64,000 nt of DNA from DATAPE01 sp034667525 (GTDB lineage: Bacteria; Actinomycetota; CADDZG01; WHSQ01). Of the stretch, positions 43,655 through 51,471 are shown piece after piece. The stretch's first letter is position 1. Every line of letters starts with the position of its first letter. The notes beneath the pieces are model-generated. The model did no database searches. It saw only the letters and a program-made list of their open reading frames with translations, and had not been told where the DNA came from. The stretch is from assembly GCA_034667525.1 (NCBI GenBank), contig JAXDJO010000018.1, positions 38,340 through 102,339 of the forward strand, written 5' to 3'. The position numbers and the translations under genes were made by a program.

Positions 43655-45340
43655 ATGAAGGCCCAGCTCAAGCTGTGCGGAATTCTCATTGCTCTTGTTC
43701 TGATTGCAGCATCCTGCAGCTCCTCCCCATCTTCCGGCGGTAGCGGCGGACCCAAGCAAGGCGGCGAGCTGCGGTTCGGAAGCTCGTCGCAGATCGACTC
43801 CCTGAACCCCTTCGTCGCGTTTCAGCAGGATGCTTACACGATCTTCGGCTACGAGTATCCCTTCCTGATGCAGTACGACACAACGACGCTCCAGTTCAAG
43901 CCCTACTTCGCCACTAGCTGGAGCCATTCCTCCGATGGGCTCACCTGGACCTTCCACACCAGGCCAGGGGCCAAATGGTCTGACGGCCAGCCCCTTACGG
44001 CGAAGGACGCGGCCTTCAGCATCAATATGGTCGTCAAGTATCAAAAGACGGCGACTTCGTGTTGCGCCGGCTACGTGGCGAACGTCAAGAACGCCAAAGC
44101 TACGGATGACAACACTCTCGTTGTCAACTACAGCAAGCCCTCGGGAGAGGTCCTTCCGAACCTGCAGCAGATGCCTATCGTGCCCCAGCACGTCTGGGGC
44201 AAGTTGGCCACGGGTAACGGCTCGCAGATAAAGAAGTTCGCAAACGCGCCTACAGGCAACAAGCCTGTGGTTTCCGGTGGACCGTTCATGCTCGTTTCGT
44301 ACAAGAAGAAGGATGTCGCTCTCTTCCAACGGAACCCGAACTTCTGGGGGACGAAGCCGCACATCGATGGTTGGGGCCTTCAGTACTACAGTAATGATGA
44401 CGCGATGATCAGCGCCCTCAAGAACGGTGAGATCGATGCCGCCGAAAGCGTCCCTCCCACTGCCCTCAACACGCTCAAGAGCTCGGGTATCACGGTTTCC
44501 TCGGTGCCGGGACTGGAGCTCAGAGACTTCATCATCAATTCCAACCCGAAGAAGCCCAATAACCGCGAGCTTCTGAACCCGCTGGTCAAGCAAGCCTTCG
44601 ACTACGCCATAGATCGTAAGAAGATCGCGAGCACCGCGTGGCTCGGCACCGCCCAGCCAGGATCGTCGATCATCCCTCCAACCACGGGCGACGCGCCCGG
44701 AACGTCCATCCCGTGGAGCGATCCCAAAATCCAGCCGCCACCGTTCTCCCTGAGCAAGGCAAATCAATTGCTCGATCAGGCCGGCTACAAGAAGGGGCCG
44801 GATGGCATCCGCGTCGCCAACGGACACAAGATGCAGTACACGGTCATCTTTGCGCACGACGAAGCAGGTGCGGGAGACCGCTCCTTCAGCATTATCCAAT
44901 CCGACTTCCAGCAGATCGGCGTCAAGCTCATCCAAAGATCCCTGGACGATACGACCGCATACGACCAGATCCTGGCCCCGAACGGCAAGTACCTGAACTT
45001 TGACCTTGCGATGTGGGATTGGGTGCCGTTGATCGACCCCGACTTCATGCTCTACATCTTGACGTGTAACTCATGGGGCATCTGGAACGACAGCGGCTAT
45101 TGCAACAAGAAGTACGACCGCCTGTACAAGAAGCAAGGCCAGACTGTCGATCCCGCGAAGCGGGCGAAGATCGTCTATCAGATGGAGCAGATGATCGCCA
45201 AGGACAAGCCCTATTTGATCTATGCCTATAACCAGAGCATCGACGCTTACACCAAGAACTGGACCGGATTCGTGAAGTCGCCGCAGGGCATCCTCAACCC
45301 GCTATCTACGCAAACTCTGGTACAGGTTCACCGGGTGTAG
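43655..45340 (+). CDS. Peptide ABC transporter substrate-binding lipoprotein (family 5)
   Basis: A 561-residue lipoprotein. The signal peptide ends in the lipobox IAASC (Cys at about residue 24), followed by a Ser/Gly linker. The SBP_bac_5 body shows LRFGSSSQIDSLNPFVAFQQ, LQYDTTTLQFKPYFATSW, TFHTRPGAKWSDGQPLTAKD and FDYAIDRKKIA. Family 5 binds di- and oligopeptides, nickel or other compounds. It is anchored outside the membrane and delivers substrate to the permeases that follow. GGGGGAAATCG precedes the ATG. Co-transcribed with the upstream hydrolases. Confidence 0.92.
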   Translation: MKAQLKLCGILIALVLIAASCSSSPSSGGSGGPKQGGELRFGSSSQIDSLNPFVAFQQDAYTIFGYEYPFLMQYDTTTLQFKPYFATSWSHSSDGLTWTFHTRPGAKWSDGQPLTAKDAAFSINMVVKYQKTATSCCAGYVANVKNAKATDDNTLVVNYSKPSGEVLPNLQQMPIVPQHVWGKLATGNGSQIKKFANAPTGNKPVVSGGPFMLVSYKKKDVALFQRNPNFWGTKPHIDGWGLQYYSNDDAMISALKNGEIDAAESVPPTALNTLKSSGITVSSVPGLELRDFIINSNPKKPNNRELLNPLVKQAFDYAIDRKKIASTAWLGTAQPGSSIIPPTTGDAPGTSIPWSDPKIQPPPFSLSKANQLLDQAGYKKGPDGIRVANGHKMQYTVIFAHDEAGAGDRSFSIIQSDFQQIGVKLIQRSLDDTTAYDQILAPNGKYLNFDLAMWDWVPLIDPDFMLYILTCNSWGIWNDSGYCNKKYDRLYKKQGQTVDPAKRAKIVYQMEQMIAKDKPYLIYAYNQSIDAYTKNWTGFVKSPQGILNPLSTQTLVQVHRV

Positions 45341-45367
45341 CGGCTTCTCCGAGGCATAGGAGCAACA

Positions 45368-46330
45368 GTGCGCGGCGCCGACTACATCATCAAGCGAACC
45401 GCGTTCGCTATCGCGACGGTGTTCGTTGCATTGACGCTGAACTTTCTCCTATTCCGCGCCCTCCCGGGGAGTGCCATAACGAGTCTCGCCCGGGTGCCTC
45501 ACTCCAGCCCCGCCTTGAAGAAGGCACTGACGCACGAGTTCGGACTCGACAAATCCAAGTGGGAGCAGTACATCATCTATTTCCGCGAGCTGTTCCACGG
45601 GAACATGGGCATCTCGTTCGCCGACCAGCAACCGGTGGCCACCAACCTCCGCCAGGATCTGTTCAACACGATCCCGATGGTGGCTGTAGGGACTTTGTTC
45701 GCGATCATCTTCGGTGTGATCACCGGAGTGATCTCCGCCGCTCGCCGGGGAACCTTGACGGACCACACCAGCACCATGAGCGCGCTTGCCTTCTATTCGG
45801 TTCCTACCCAATGGCTGGGGCTGATGCTGATCATCGGGTTTGCCGGCGTGCTGCCCGCGGGCGGAATGATCGATAACTTCCTGTTCCATCCCACGTTCGC
45901 GCAGCACATGGAGGACATTGCCAAGCATATGGTCCTTCCCGCCGCCACGCTGGGACTGACCTTCTATGGTGAATACACCCTCATCGTTCGTTCAACGATG
46001 CTGGAGACACTCGGAGAGGACTACATCCTCACCGCGCGTGCCAAGGGATTGAGCCGATGGGCGATCGTGCGGAAGTACGCGTTGCGCAATGCCCTCCTTC
46101 CTACCGCCACCCTCGTCGCTCTGTCCTTGGGTTACGTGGTCGCGGGGGCGATCCTGGTTGAGACCGTCTTCTCCTGGCCCGGAGTCGGCAGAGCGGTATA
46201 TGAGGCGGTCACCCAGCGCGATTACCCGATGCTCCAAGGGGCCTTCCTGGTGCTGACGCTTTCGGTCGTCTTTTTCAATTTCCTGGCTGATCTCTTGTAT
46301 TTCAAGCTTGACCCCAGGATCACCGAATGA
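45368..46330 (+). CDS. DppB-type peptide ABC transporter permease
   Basis: A 320-residue permease with six membrane segments. Starts YIIKRTAFAIATVFVALTLNF, with the typical large first periplasmic loop, and the cytoplasmic EAA loop ETLGEDYILTARAKGLSRWA (about 205-225). C-terminal LADLLYFKLDPRI is standard for DppB/OppB. Start GTG 45368 with TAGGAGCAACA ribosome site. Overlaps the next gene by four bases (ATGA). Confidence 0.92.
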   Translation: MRGADYIIKRTAFAIATVFVALTLNFLLFRALPGSAITSLARVPHSSPALKKALTHEFGLDKSKWEQYIIYFRELFHGNMGISFADQQPVATNLRQDLFNTIPMVAVGTLFAIIFGVITGVISAARRGTLTDHTSTMSALAFYSVPTQWLGLMLIIGFAGVLPAGGMIDNFLFHPTFAQHMEDIAKHMVLPAATLGLTFYGEYTLIVRSTMLETLGEDYILTARAKGLSRWAIVRKYALRNALLPTATLVALSLGYVVAGAILVETVFSWPGVGRAVYEAVTQRDYPMLQGAFLVLTLSVVFFNFLADLLYFKLDPRITE

Positions 46331-47277
46331 GCATCGCGCTGCAGGAGCCGGGGGTCGTCGAAGAACTTCCGCGCCCGCCACGTCGCGGTGGATTGCTGTG
46401 GCAGGTGATCAGAGAGCGCCCCGCGGCGTCTGTGGGGGCCGCGATCGTAGGGATCTTCCTGCTCCTTGCCATCCTCGCACCCTGGGTTGCGCCCTACGGC
46501 CTTCATCAGCAGGTCGGTCCCGTGTACGGGCCCCCGTCGGCCAAGCACTGGCTTGGTTTGGATGACGGGGGCATCGACATGGTGACGCTGTTGATCTGGG
46601 GAGCTCGCATCTCTCTCATCGTTGGTTTCGCCGCCACTCTGGTGTCGACGTTGATCGGCGGGGGTGTTGGAATCATCGCGGGCTACTTCGGCGGGGCGAC
46701 CGACAGCATCCTGATGCGGATAACCGACTACTTCCTGGTGATCCCGGATGTGCCTTTGATGATCGTCGTGGCGGCGATATGGGGGCCGAGCCTGTCGCAC
46801 ATCATCCTGGTGATCGGCCTTCTCTTATGGACCTCTACGGCTCGCGTGATCAGATCCCAAGTCAAGAGCGTGCGCGAGCGGGTCTATGTGAAGCGAGCTC
46901 GGTCGCTGGGAGCGGGCAATCTGCGGATCATCTTCCGGCACATCCTTCCCCAGATAGCACCTCTACTGATAGCTAACGTGGTGTTGACTGTCGCGGTCGC
47001 CATCTTCGACGAAACCGCCCTTGCGTTTCTCGGCCTGGGCGATCCCAGCAAGATCTCTTGGGGAAAGCTGATCGAGAACGCATTCGAACGCACTGCCATC
47101 AGCGCTGGTGCGTGGTGGGCGATCGTCCCGCCAGGGTTGGCGGTTGCCCTCGTCATCATGGGCTGTTCTCTGCTCGGTTCGGCTATCGAGGATGCGTTGA
47201 ACCCCCGTTTGAAGGTCGCGCATCTCTCCGTCAGGCGTTTTCGTTTGCGACCGTTGGTCGGGAGGGACGCGCTCTGA
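46327..47277 (+). CDS. DppC-type peptide ABC transporter permease
   Basis: A 316-residue permease: a short N-terminal cytosolic stretch, the DppC start VGAAIVGIFLLLAILAPWVAP, HWLGLDDGGIDMVTLLIWGA (the HWLGTD..GRD region), and the EAA loop VYVKRARSLGAGNLRIIF. Ends with LNPRLKVAHLSVRRFRLR. Forms the channel with DppB. Its stop overlaps the start of the ATPase gene. Confidence 0.92.
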   Translation: MSIALQEPGVVEELPRPPRRGGLLWQVIRERPAASVGAAIVGIFLLLAILAPWVAPYGLHQQVGPVYGPPSAKHWLGLDDGGIDMVTLLIWGARISLIVGFAATLVSTLIGGGVGIIAGYFGGATDSILMRITDYFLVIPDVPLMIVVAAIWGPSLSHIILVIGLLLWTSTARVIRSQVKSVRERVYVKRARSLGAGNLRIIFRHILPQIAPLLIANVVLTVAVAIFDETALAFLGLGDPSKISWGKLIENAFERTAISAGAWWAIVPPGLAVALVIMGCSLLGSAIEDALNPRLKVAHLSVRRFRLRPLVGRDAL

Positions 47278-48281
47278 GCCCGCTACTCGAGATTAAGGAC
47301 CTGCATGTTTGGTTCGATCTCGCTGAAGAGAGAGAGCTCCATGCCGTGCAAGGGGTGAGCATCTCTCTGGACGCGGGGGACCGGGTTGGTCTAGTGGGCG
47401 AGTCCGGCTGCGGCAAGACAACCTCGATCCTCGCGGTAATGGGTTTGTTGCCTCCAAGCGCATCCGTAGCAGGGCAGGTATTTCTCGATGGCGACGACAT
47501 CATGGCCGGCGGCGAGGACTCGATCAGGCCTCATCGCTGGAGCCGCCTTGCCATGGTCTTTCAGGGAGCCATGAACGCGCTGAACCCGGTCAAAACTGTG
47601 GGATCACAGATCGTCGAGCCCATGGAGCTTCATAACGTCGCAGAAGGCGACACTGCACGGCGCCGTGCACGCGACCTCTTAGAGCTGGTGGGCATCCCCG
47701 GCACGGGGTTCGATCGCTATCCTCACGAATTCTCCGGAGGGATGCGCCAGCGTGCCGCGATCGCGATGGCTCTCGCCTGCAACCCGAGTGTTCTTCTTGC
47801 CGACGAACCGACCACCGCGCTGGACGTCATGGTGCAGGCGCAGATCCTCGAGCTCCTTTCCGGACTTACCGAAGAGCTGGGCCTGGCTCTGATCCTGGTC
47901 ACCCACGATCTGCCGGTGGTTGCTCAGGTGTGCGAGCGGGCGGCGGTGATGTACGCAGGCGAGATCGTCGAGGCTGGACCGATGGAGGAGCTCTTCCATA
48001 CTCCCCGGCATCCCTACACGCGACTTCTCTTCGCGGCTACACCCGATCTCTACGGAGACGAAACCGTGGTTTCGATCCCGGGGGCTCCACCTCGGCTCGA
48101 TCGCCCGCTCACAGGATGTCCCTTTGCCCCTCGTTGTGACAGTACGTTCGAGCCCTGCTCGCTGCATCCCCCTCTGCAAACTGTGGGTCTTGGACACGTG
48201 GCGGCTTGCCACCTCAACGACCTCTCCCCGGCCGACAGGGCGGAGCGTGAGGCTTCCCTGCTCAAGCCTGCCGCACCATGA
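47274..48281 (+). CDS. DppD-type peptide ABC transporter ATPase, probable CTG start
   Basis: About 335 residues. Walker A is LVGESGCGKTTSILAV, signature EFSGGMRQRAAIAMALA, Walker B LLADEPTTALDVMVQ, and the family C-terminal oligopeptide domain has GCPFAPRCDSTFEPCS. No ATG, GTG or TTG lies near the natural start. CTG 47274 follows GGGAGGGAC by 5-7 bases and overlaps the permease stop (CTGA), the same four-base coupling seen with ATGA elsewhere in this operon. The frame is open upstream to 47058, deep within the permease gene, which is unlikely. Confidence 0.85.
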   Translation: MSPLLEIKDLHVWFDLAEERELHAVQGVSISLDAGDRVGLVGESGCGKTTSILAVMGLLPPSASVAGQVFLDGDDIMAGGEDSIRPHRWSRLAMVFQGAMNALNPVKTVGSQIVEPMELHNVAEGDTARRRARDLLELVGIPGTGFDRYPHEFSGGMRQRAAIAMALACNPSVLLADEPTTALDVMVQAQILELLSGLTEELGLALILVTHDLPVVAQVCERAAVMYAGEIVEAGPMEELFHTPRHPYTRLLFAATPDLYGDETVVSIPGAPPRLDRPLTGCPFAPRCDSTFEPCSLHPPLQTVGLGHVAACHLNDLSPADRAEREASLLKPAAP

Positions 48282-49291
48282 ACCGCAATAACGGTGCGAC
48301 CCCCGTACTGGAAGTCGACAGCCTTTTCACGCGCTATCCGATCCGCCGCGGTTTGATGGGCACCCTTCTCCGCAAACCCCGGCAGTGGGTGCACGCTGTG
48401 GACGGGATCTCGTTATCTCTGAAGAAGGGCGAGATGGTGGCCTTGGTGGGGGAGTCCGGTTGCGGAAAGACCAGCACCGGACAGAGCATCCTTCGGCTGA
48501 TCGAGACGACAGGAGGCGCGATCAGGTTTGAAGGCACCGATATCACCCGCTTGTCGCGCAGCTCGTTGAGGCCTCTTCGAAAGAGGATGCAGATCATCTA
48601 CCAAGATCCCTACGAGTCGCTCGACCCTCGCTTCCGGGTCCGCCAGACCGTCGAAGAACCACTCGTCATCCATCGCGTCGGAGAAAAGGGGAAGGGCAGG
48701 CACAATCGTGTCGCAGACGCGCTGGAGCGTGCTGGCCTCACCCCGCCGGAGCTCTACATGGATAGATATCCGCACGAGCTTTCGGGCGGACAGCGCCAAC
48801 GGGTTGCGATAGCCGCCAGCCTGGTCCTCGAGCCAGATCTTCTAGTCGCGGACGAACCGGTGTCGATGCTCGATGTCTCCGTTCGCGCGGGGATCCTGTC
48901 GCTGCTCGATGAGTTGCGCAAGCAAGGCGACATGGCGATCCTGATGATCACCCACGATCTCTCGACCGCGGCCCACTTCGCCGATCGGATCGCGGTCATG
49001 TACCTGGGGCGGATCGTCGAACAAGGTCCCTCCCGAGACGTGGTCCACAATCCTCAGCACCCGTACACCAAAGCCTTGTTGTCGGTGGTTCCCAAAAGGG
49101 ATCCGCGAGACCGCGCTCCGATGCAAATCCTTCGGGGGGAGACACCCAATCCGGTAGCGATCCCTAGCGGTTGCCGCTTTCACCCTCGATGCCCGGTCGC
49201 CCAGGAAGAGTGCAGCTTGATCGACCCCGAGCTCCGGCCCCCGCGCGGGGGTCGCTCGCCGGGACACCAAGCCGCTTGCATCCTGGTCTGA
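48278..49291 (+). CDS. DppF-type peptide ABC transporter ATPase
   Basis: A 337-residue ATPase with Walker A ALVGESGCGKTSTGQSIL, YQDPYESLDPRFRVRQTVEE (a DppF/OppF hallmark), signature HELSGGQRQRVAIAASL and Walker B LLVADEPVSMLDVSVRAG. The C-terminal GCRFHPRCPVAQEECSL is the oligopeptide domain. Overlaps the DppD gene by ATGA and is the last gene of the operon. It completes a full five-component importer. Confidence 0.92.
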   Translation: MNRNNGATPVLEVDSLFTRYPIRRGLMGTLLRKPRQWVHAVDGISLSLKKGEMVALVGESGCGKTSTGQSILRLIETTGGAIRFEGTDITRLSRSSLRPLRKRMQIIYQDPYESLDPRFRVRQTVEEPLVIHRVGEKGKGRHNRVADALERAGLTPPELYMDRYPHELSGGQRQRVAIAASLVLEPDLLVADEPVSMLDVSVRAGILSLLDELRKQGDMAILMITHDLSTAAHFADRIAVMYLGRIVEQGPSRDVVHNPQHPYTKALLSVVPKRDPRDRAPMQILRGETPNPVAIPSGCRFHPRCPVAQEECSLIDPELRPPRGGRSPGHQAACILV

Positions 49292-49294
49292 GTG

Positions 49295-50935
49295 TCACCA
49301 TCCGAGCCCCGGGTCGGAGTGGACGGGGAGTCCGTCCAGCAGGGTAAGCAGCACCTTTGTGTCGCCGAGGGGATCATCGGCGTCTAGCTCGAAGATGTTT
49401 CTGTCAAGCACGCACAGGTCTGCTCGTTTCCCCACCTCGACAGAGCCGGTCACCTGGTCGAGCCGGTTGACGTAGGCCGAGCCGATCGTGAAAGCGGCCA
49501 GTGCGGTGGGCAGGTCCAGCGCCTGGTCCGGCAGGAACGCGGGCGCGGATCGCTCGTGAGGGCACTTGCGGGTCACCGCCACCTCCATCTCCTGTAGCGG
49601 ATCTGGTGTACTCACCGGCCAATCGCTACCGAATGCCATCGTTGCCCCCGCGTTTCGCAGGCTTGCGAATATGTATTGCCAGCTTGAGCGTGGCTCACCC
49701 AGAAAAGGAAGCGTGAGGTCGCGCATCTGCGCATCCTCACAAGCCCAGAAGGGTTGCGCGTTTGCCACCACGCCGAGCTGCCTGAAGCGCGCCACGTCGT
49801 CTGGATGGATGAGTTGGATGTGGGCGATGTGATGCCGAGCGTCGCGCCGGCCATTGGCGGACCAGGCCGCTTCCACCGCATCCAAGGATTCCCGCACCGC
49901 TCGATCTCCAATGGCGTGGAAGTGGACCTGGAATCCCGCCGCATCGAGCGCCGTAACGAAGCGCTTGAGATCCTCGGCCGGAACCATGCTCATACCGGTC
50001 TGATCAGTTGGCGCCCCCGAGATGTCGAGATAGGGCTCCGTTAAGGCTGCAGTGAAAGTCTCGGCAACCCCATCCTGAAAGATCTTGATCGTGTTGGCGG
50101 CGATCTTGCCGCCGGTTCCGAGCTCGCGACGCTCACGCAGGCCGGCGATCTGCTCCTCGCCGGCGTGGCGGTCCCACAGGAGTGACAGGACAACGCGCGC
50201 GGAAAGCTCACCTCGATCTCGAAGGGCGCGATATGCAGCTAGCTCGACGGGACGCACCCTGGCGTCTGTCCACGCGGTTATGCCCAGGGAGTGAAGTCGC
50301 CGCTGCGCCAGGAGAAGAGCCTCTTCGATCTGCGCTTGGGTGATCTCCGGCATGACTTTTTCCACCAGGTCCATCGCCCCCTCGTGGAGTGTGCCGGTGG
50401 GACCATCCTCATCGCGCTCGATCCTGCCATCGCTCGGATCGGGAGTTGCGGACGTGATTCCAGCCAGCTCGAGAGCCTTGCTATTCACCCACATGTCATG
50501 TCCGTCGCGGTTGACCAACGCCACGGGACGGTCGGGGACGATCGCGTCGAGATCCGCCCGGTGCGGATTGCCCCCGGGGAAGGCCGGCATGGCCCACCCT
50601 TCGCCCCGGATCCACTCTTCGCGGGGATGGTTCCCCGCGTAGTCGAGCACGGCTTCGAGATATTGCTCGCGATCGGACAGATCGTGGAGACCGCATTGCA
50701 TCTCGGCCAGGCCTCCGTCGGGCGGATGGATGTGAGCGTCCTGAAAGCTGGGGAGCACAACGCAGCCGGTAACGTCGAGCACGCGTGTACCCGGCCCGGC
50801 CAGAGAGCGCGCATCATCGGCGAAGCCAACGGCGGTGATGACTCCGCCGGTGATCGCAACCGCCTCTCGCCACGATCGAACCGCATCCACCGTGTAGACG
50901 GGTGCACCTGTCAATATCACGTCGGGCGATGTCAT
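49295..50935 (-). CDS. YtcJ-like metal-dependent amidohydrolase
   Basis: A 546-residue TIM-barrel amidohydrolase (PF07969). VVLPSFQDAHIHPPDGG gives the first His pair, VHFHAIGDRAV and IAHIQLIHPDDVARF the later His ligands, and AFGSDWPVSTPDPLQEM the Asp. The N- and C-terminal beta-sandwich is standard (VDAVRSWREAVAITGG and VEVGKRADLCVLDRNIFELD). Members hydrolyse N-acyl or carbamoyl bonds. It is convergent with the peptide transporter operon, 3 bases away, and may act on related compounds, though separate regulation is implied. Start ATG 50935 (TCATCTAAG complement). Confidence 0.88.
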   Translation of the reverse strand: MTSPDVILTGAPVYTVDAVRSWREAVAITGGVITAVGFADDARSLAGPGTRVLDVTGCVVLPSFQDAHIHPPDGGLAEMQCGLHDLSDREQYLEAVLDYAGNHPREEWIRGEGWAMPAFPGGNPHRADLDAIVPDRPVALVNRDGHDMWVNSKALELAGITSATPDPSDGRIERDEDGPTGTLHEGAMDLVEKVMPEITQAQIEEALLLAQRRLHSLGITAWTDARVRPVELAAYRALRDRGELSARVVLSLLWDRHAGEEQIAGLRERRELGTGGKIAANTIKIFQDGVAETFTAALTEPYLDISGAPTDQTGMSMVPAEDLKRFVTALDAAGFQVHFHAIGDRAVRESLDAVEAAWSANGRRDARHHIAHIQLIHPDDVARFRQLGVVANAQPFWACEDAQMRDLTLPFLGEPRSSWQYIFASLRNAGATMAFGSDWPVSTPDPLQEMEVAVTRKCPHERSAPAFLPDQALDLPTALAAFTIGSAYVNRLDQVTGSVEVGKRADLCVLDRNIFELDADDPLGDTKVLLTLLDGLPVHSDPGLGW

Positions 50936-51010
50936 CTAAGTTCCCTTCCTCCGGTGAGCGGGCCGACAACCTATCGACTTCAGAACCCCTTGGTACTCCG
51001 GGCAGTCGCA

Positions 51011-51016
51011 TATAGT
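51011..51016 (+). promoter_or_regulatory. Probable -10 box of a leaderless promoter (TATAGT)
   Basis: TATAGT is 6 bases before the GTG of the VOC gene. TTGGTA lies 15 bases upstream as a -35. No ribosome site: the clearest leaderless promoter in the window. Confidence 0.6.
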
Positions 51017-51022
51017 TCGCCG

Positions 51023-51454
51023 GTGCCCATTCCCGCGGAGGTCGGCCTCCACCATCTCGCCCTTACCGTGTCGGATCTCGATGCCAGCCTCGCCTGGTAC
51101 CAAGAGATCTTCGACCTGTCGCTGCTGATGGAGGCTCCCCATCCCGGCGGCACAGGGATGGTGTTGGGCAATGAGCAGCGCACACTGATGATCGTTCTCC
51201 ACCGGCACGAGACGAACCAACATGAATCGTTTTCCGAGACGCGGACGGGCTTGGACCATGCAGGCTTCATGGTGGGGACCCGCGCAGAGCTCGAAAGCTG
51301 GCAGGATCACCTGGAAGCTAATGGCGTCGTGCGATCAGAGAGGGCCGATGCTCCCCTAACGCAATCTCCTATCGTGGACGAGCCGTACGGGTCCGTTCTT
51401 GTTTTCCGCGACCCCGACAACATCCAGCTCGAATTCTTCGCTCCGCCCGGCTGA
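51023..51454 (+). CDS. VOC family (glyoxalase/dioxygenase-like) protein
   Basis: A 143-residue single VOC module: EVGLHHLALTVSDLDASLAW with the first metal His, LDHAGFMVGTRAELESWQ with the second, and VLVFRDPDNIQLEFFAPPG with the terminal Glu. Metal-dependent enzymes of this fold isomerise, cleave or bind small molecules; the substrate is unknown. The frame is open from 50291, but that stretch lies antisense to the amidohydrolase gene; GTG 51023 is the leaderless start. Confidence 0.85.
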   Translation: MPIPAEVGLHHLALTVSDLDASLAWYQEIFDLSLLMEAPHPGGTGMVLGNEQRTLMIVLHRHETNQHESFSETRTGLDHAGFMVGTRAELESWQDHLEANGVVRSERADAPLTQSPIVDEPYGSVLVFRDPDNIQLEFFAPPG

Positions 51455-51471
51455 GATCTCGCGTCGAGCAT

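Noticed and set aside
43469..44935. 488-residue frame on the minus strand
   Set aside because: Antisense to the peptide-binding lipoprotein gene, low-complexity Arg/Asp-rich sequence typical of shadow frames in high-GC DNA.
50291..51022. Upstream extension of the VOC gene
   Set aside because: Lies antisense to the amidohydrolase gene. The GTG at 51023 with its -10 box is a far better start.
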